Made by a program: the position numbers and the translations under genes
Shown: piece after piece, positions 6,857 to 7,395 of the stretch
Position numbering within the stretch: the stretch's first letter is position 1
Layout: each line of letters opens with the position of its first letter
Assembly: GCA_019236485.1 (NCBI GenBank)
Contig: JAFAIY010000349.1
Span: forward strand, 1-7,395
Direction: 5' to 3'
Length of the DNA: 7,395 nt
Origin: Comamonas sp.
GTDB lineage: Bacteria; Pseudomonadota; Gammaproteobacteria; Burkholderiales; Burkholderiaceae_C
The notes under the pieces: model-generated
What the model saw: only the letters and a program-made list of their open reading frames with translations
What the model was told of the DNA's origin: nothing
The model's database searches: none

Positions 6857-7395
6857 TAGAAAGATGTTCCGATTTGGAATTGCAGTTTTTGGATTCTATC
6901 CCCGGTTTCCTTGCGGATTGGCTGAGCATAAGCCAAACGCAGCGGACCCAGTGGGGAAATCCAGCTGATACCGATACCCGTGGACGCACGCAGAGTGCCC
7001 AGGTCCATGCTTTCACCCTCGGCCCACACATTACCTGCATCCACGAAGGTGAACAGGCGCAGGGTCCGGTCATTGCCGGCACCGGGGAACGGCACCATGA
7101 ATTCGGCATTCAGCGTCAGCTTGCGCGTGCCGCCCAAAGCCAGATTGGTGTTGACGGTATCGTGCCTGCCCAGAGAGCCTTGCTCGAAGCCACGCACCGA
7201 GCCCAGACCACCCGAATAGAAATTCTTGAAGATGGGATAGGGATTGCCGCCTATGCCCTTGCCCCAACCCAGCTCGCCGTTCAAGGCAATGGTGTACTTC
7301 TTGTTCAGCGGAATGTACTGCTGGATCTGGTAGTTGGCCTTCACATAGCGCATATCGCTGAGGAAGGAGCTCTCCAGATTCAGGCGCTGATAGCG
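6856..7395 (-). CDS. bamA: Outer membrane protein assembly factor BamA, C-terminal part only
   Basis: BamA is the outer-membrane barrel that folds and inserts beta-barrel proteins. Only the last 179 residues are in the window; the POTRA domains and first strands lie beyond base 7395. Visible features are alternating beta-strand pattern, the loop 6 signature SVRGFEQG (VRGF at residues 67-70 of the fragment), FTFVDAGNVWA, the family motif GIGISWISPLGPLRLAYAQP, and a C-terminal phenylalanine (QIGTSF) as in the usual beta-signal. The frame is open to the window edge and ends at TAA 6858-6856, overlapping the skp start by one base. There is no sign of disruption. Confidence 0.96.
   Translation of the reverse strand, partial: RYQRLNLESSFLSDMRYVKANYQIQQYIPLNKKYTIALNGELGWGKGIGGNPYPIFKNFYSGGLGSVRGFEQGSLGRHDTVNTNLALGGTRKLTLNAEFMVPFPGAGNDRTLRLFTFVDAGNVWAEGESMDLGTLRASTGIGISWISPLGPLRLAYAQPIRKETGDRIQKLQFQIGTSF

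Noticed and set aside
6856..6960. Possible sigma-E promoter for skp within the end of bamA (GGAACATC)
   Set aside because: No matching -10 element was found at the required spacing, so the GGAAC is better read as part of the skp ribosome site region.

Overview
The window is a stretch of conserved chromosome from a high-GC betaproteobacterium, most likely a member of the Comamonadaceae such as Comamonas. I infer this from gene order, protein character and base composition; no database search was run. Every gene I can support is on the minus strand, so transcription runs from base 7395 towards base 1.

From upstream to downstream, the window opens with the last 179 residues of bamA (outer-membrane assembly barrel). 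It continues with skp/ompH (periplasmic chaperone), lpxD, fabZ, lpxA, lpxB (early lipid A synthesis plus the FabZ dehydratase) and rnhB (RNase HII). These seven are packed as one operon: the junctions are a 1-nt overlap (bamA/skp), an 18-nt gap (skp/lpxD), a 4-nt ATGA overlap (lpxD/fabZ), a 6-nt gap (fabZ/lpxA), a 14-nt gap (lpxA/lpxB) and a 38-nt overlap (lpxB/rnhB). LpxA and LpxD load 3-hydroxyacyl chains that compete with FabZ for the same ACP-bound substrate. LpxB joins the products into the lipid A disaccharide, while Skp and BamA handle outer-membrane proteins. The operon therefore couples lipid and protein supply for the outer membrane, with rnhB riding along.

The operon appears to end in two tandem hairpins, the second with a U-tract (2060-2137). 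Straight after lies a SpoU/TrmH-family RNA 2'-O-methyltransferase whose Shine-Dalgarno sequence starts about 6 nt past the terminator. A 171-nt gap (1081-1251) then holds a consensus -10 box for carA and, on the opposite strand, a terminator-like hairpin. The window ends inside carA, the glutaminase subunit of carbamoyl-phosphate synthase, of which 360 residues are visible.

I found no mobile element, CRISPR array, tRNA/rRNA gene or unknown system. The points most worth a second look are: substituted acyl-chain ruler residues in LpxA; the terminator placed against the methyltransferase start; the + strand terminator-like element in the carA leader; an AT-rich inverted repeat with unusual codons inside lpxB; and several non-ATG starts backed by good ribosome binding sites.
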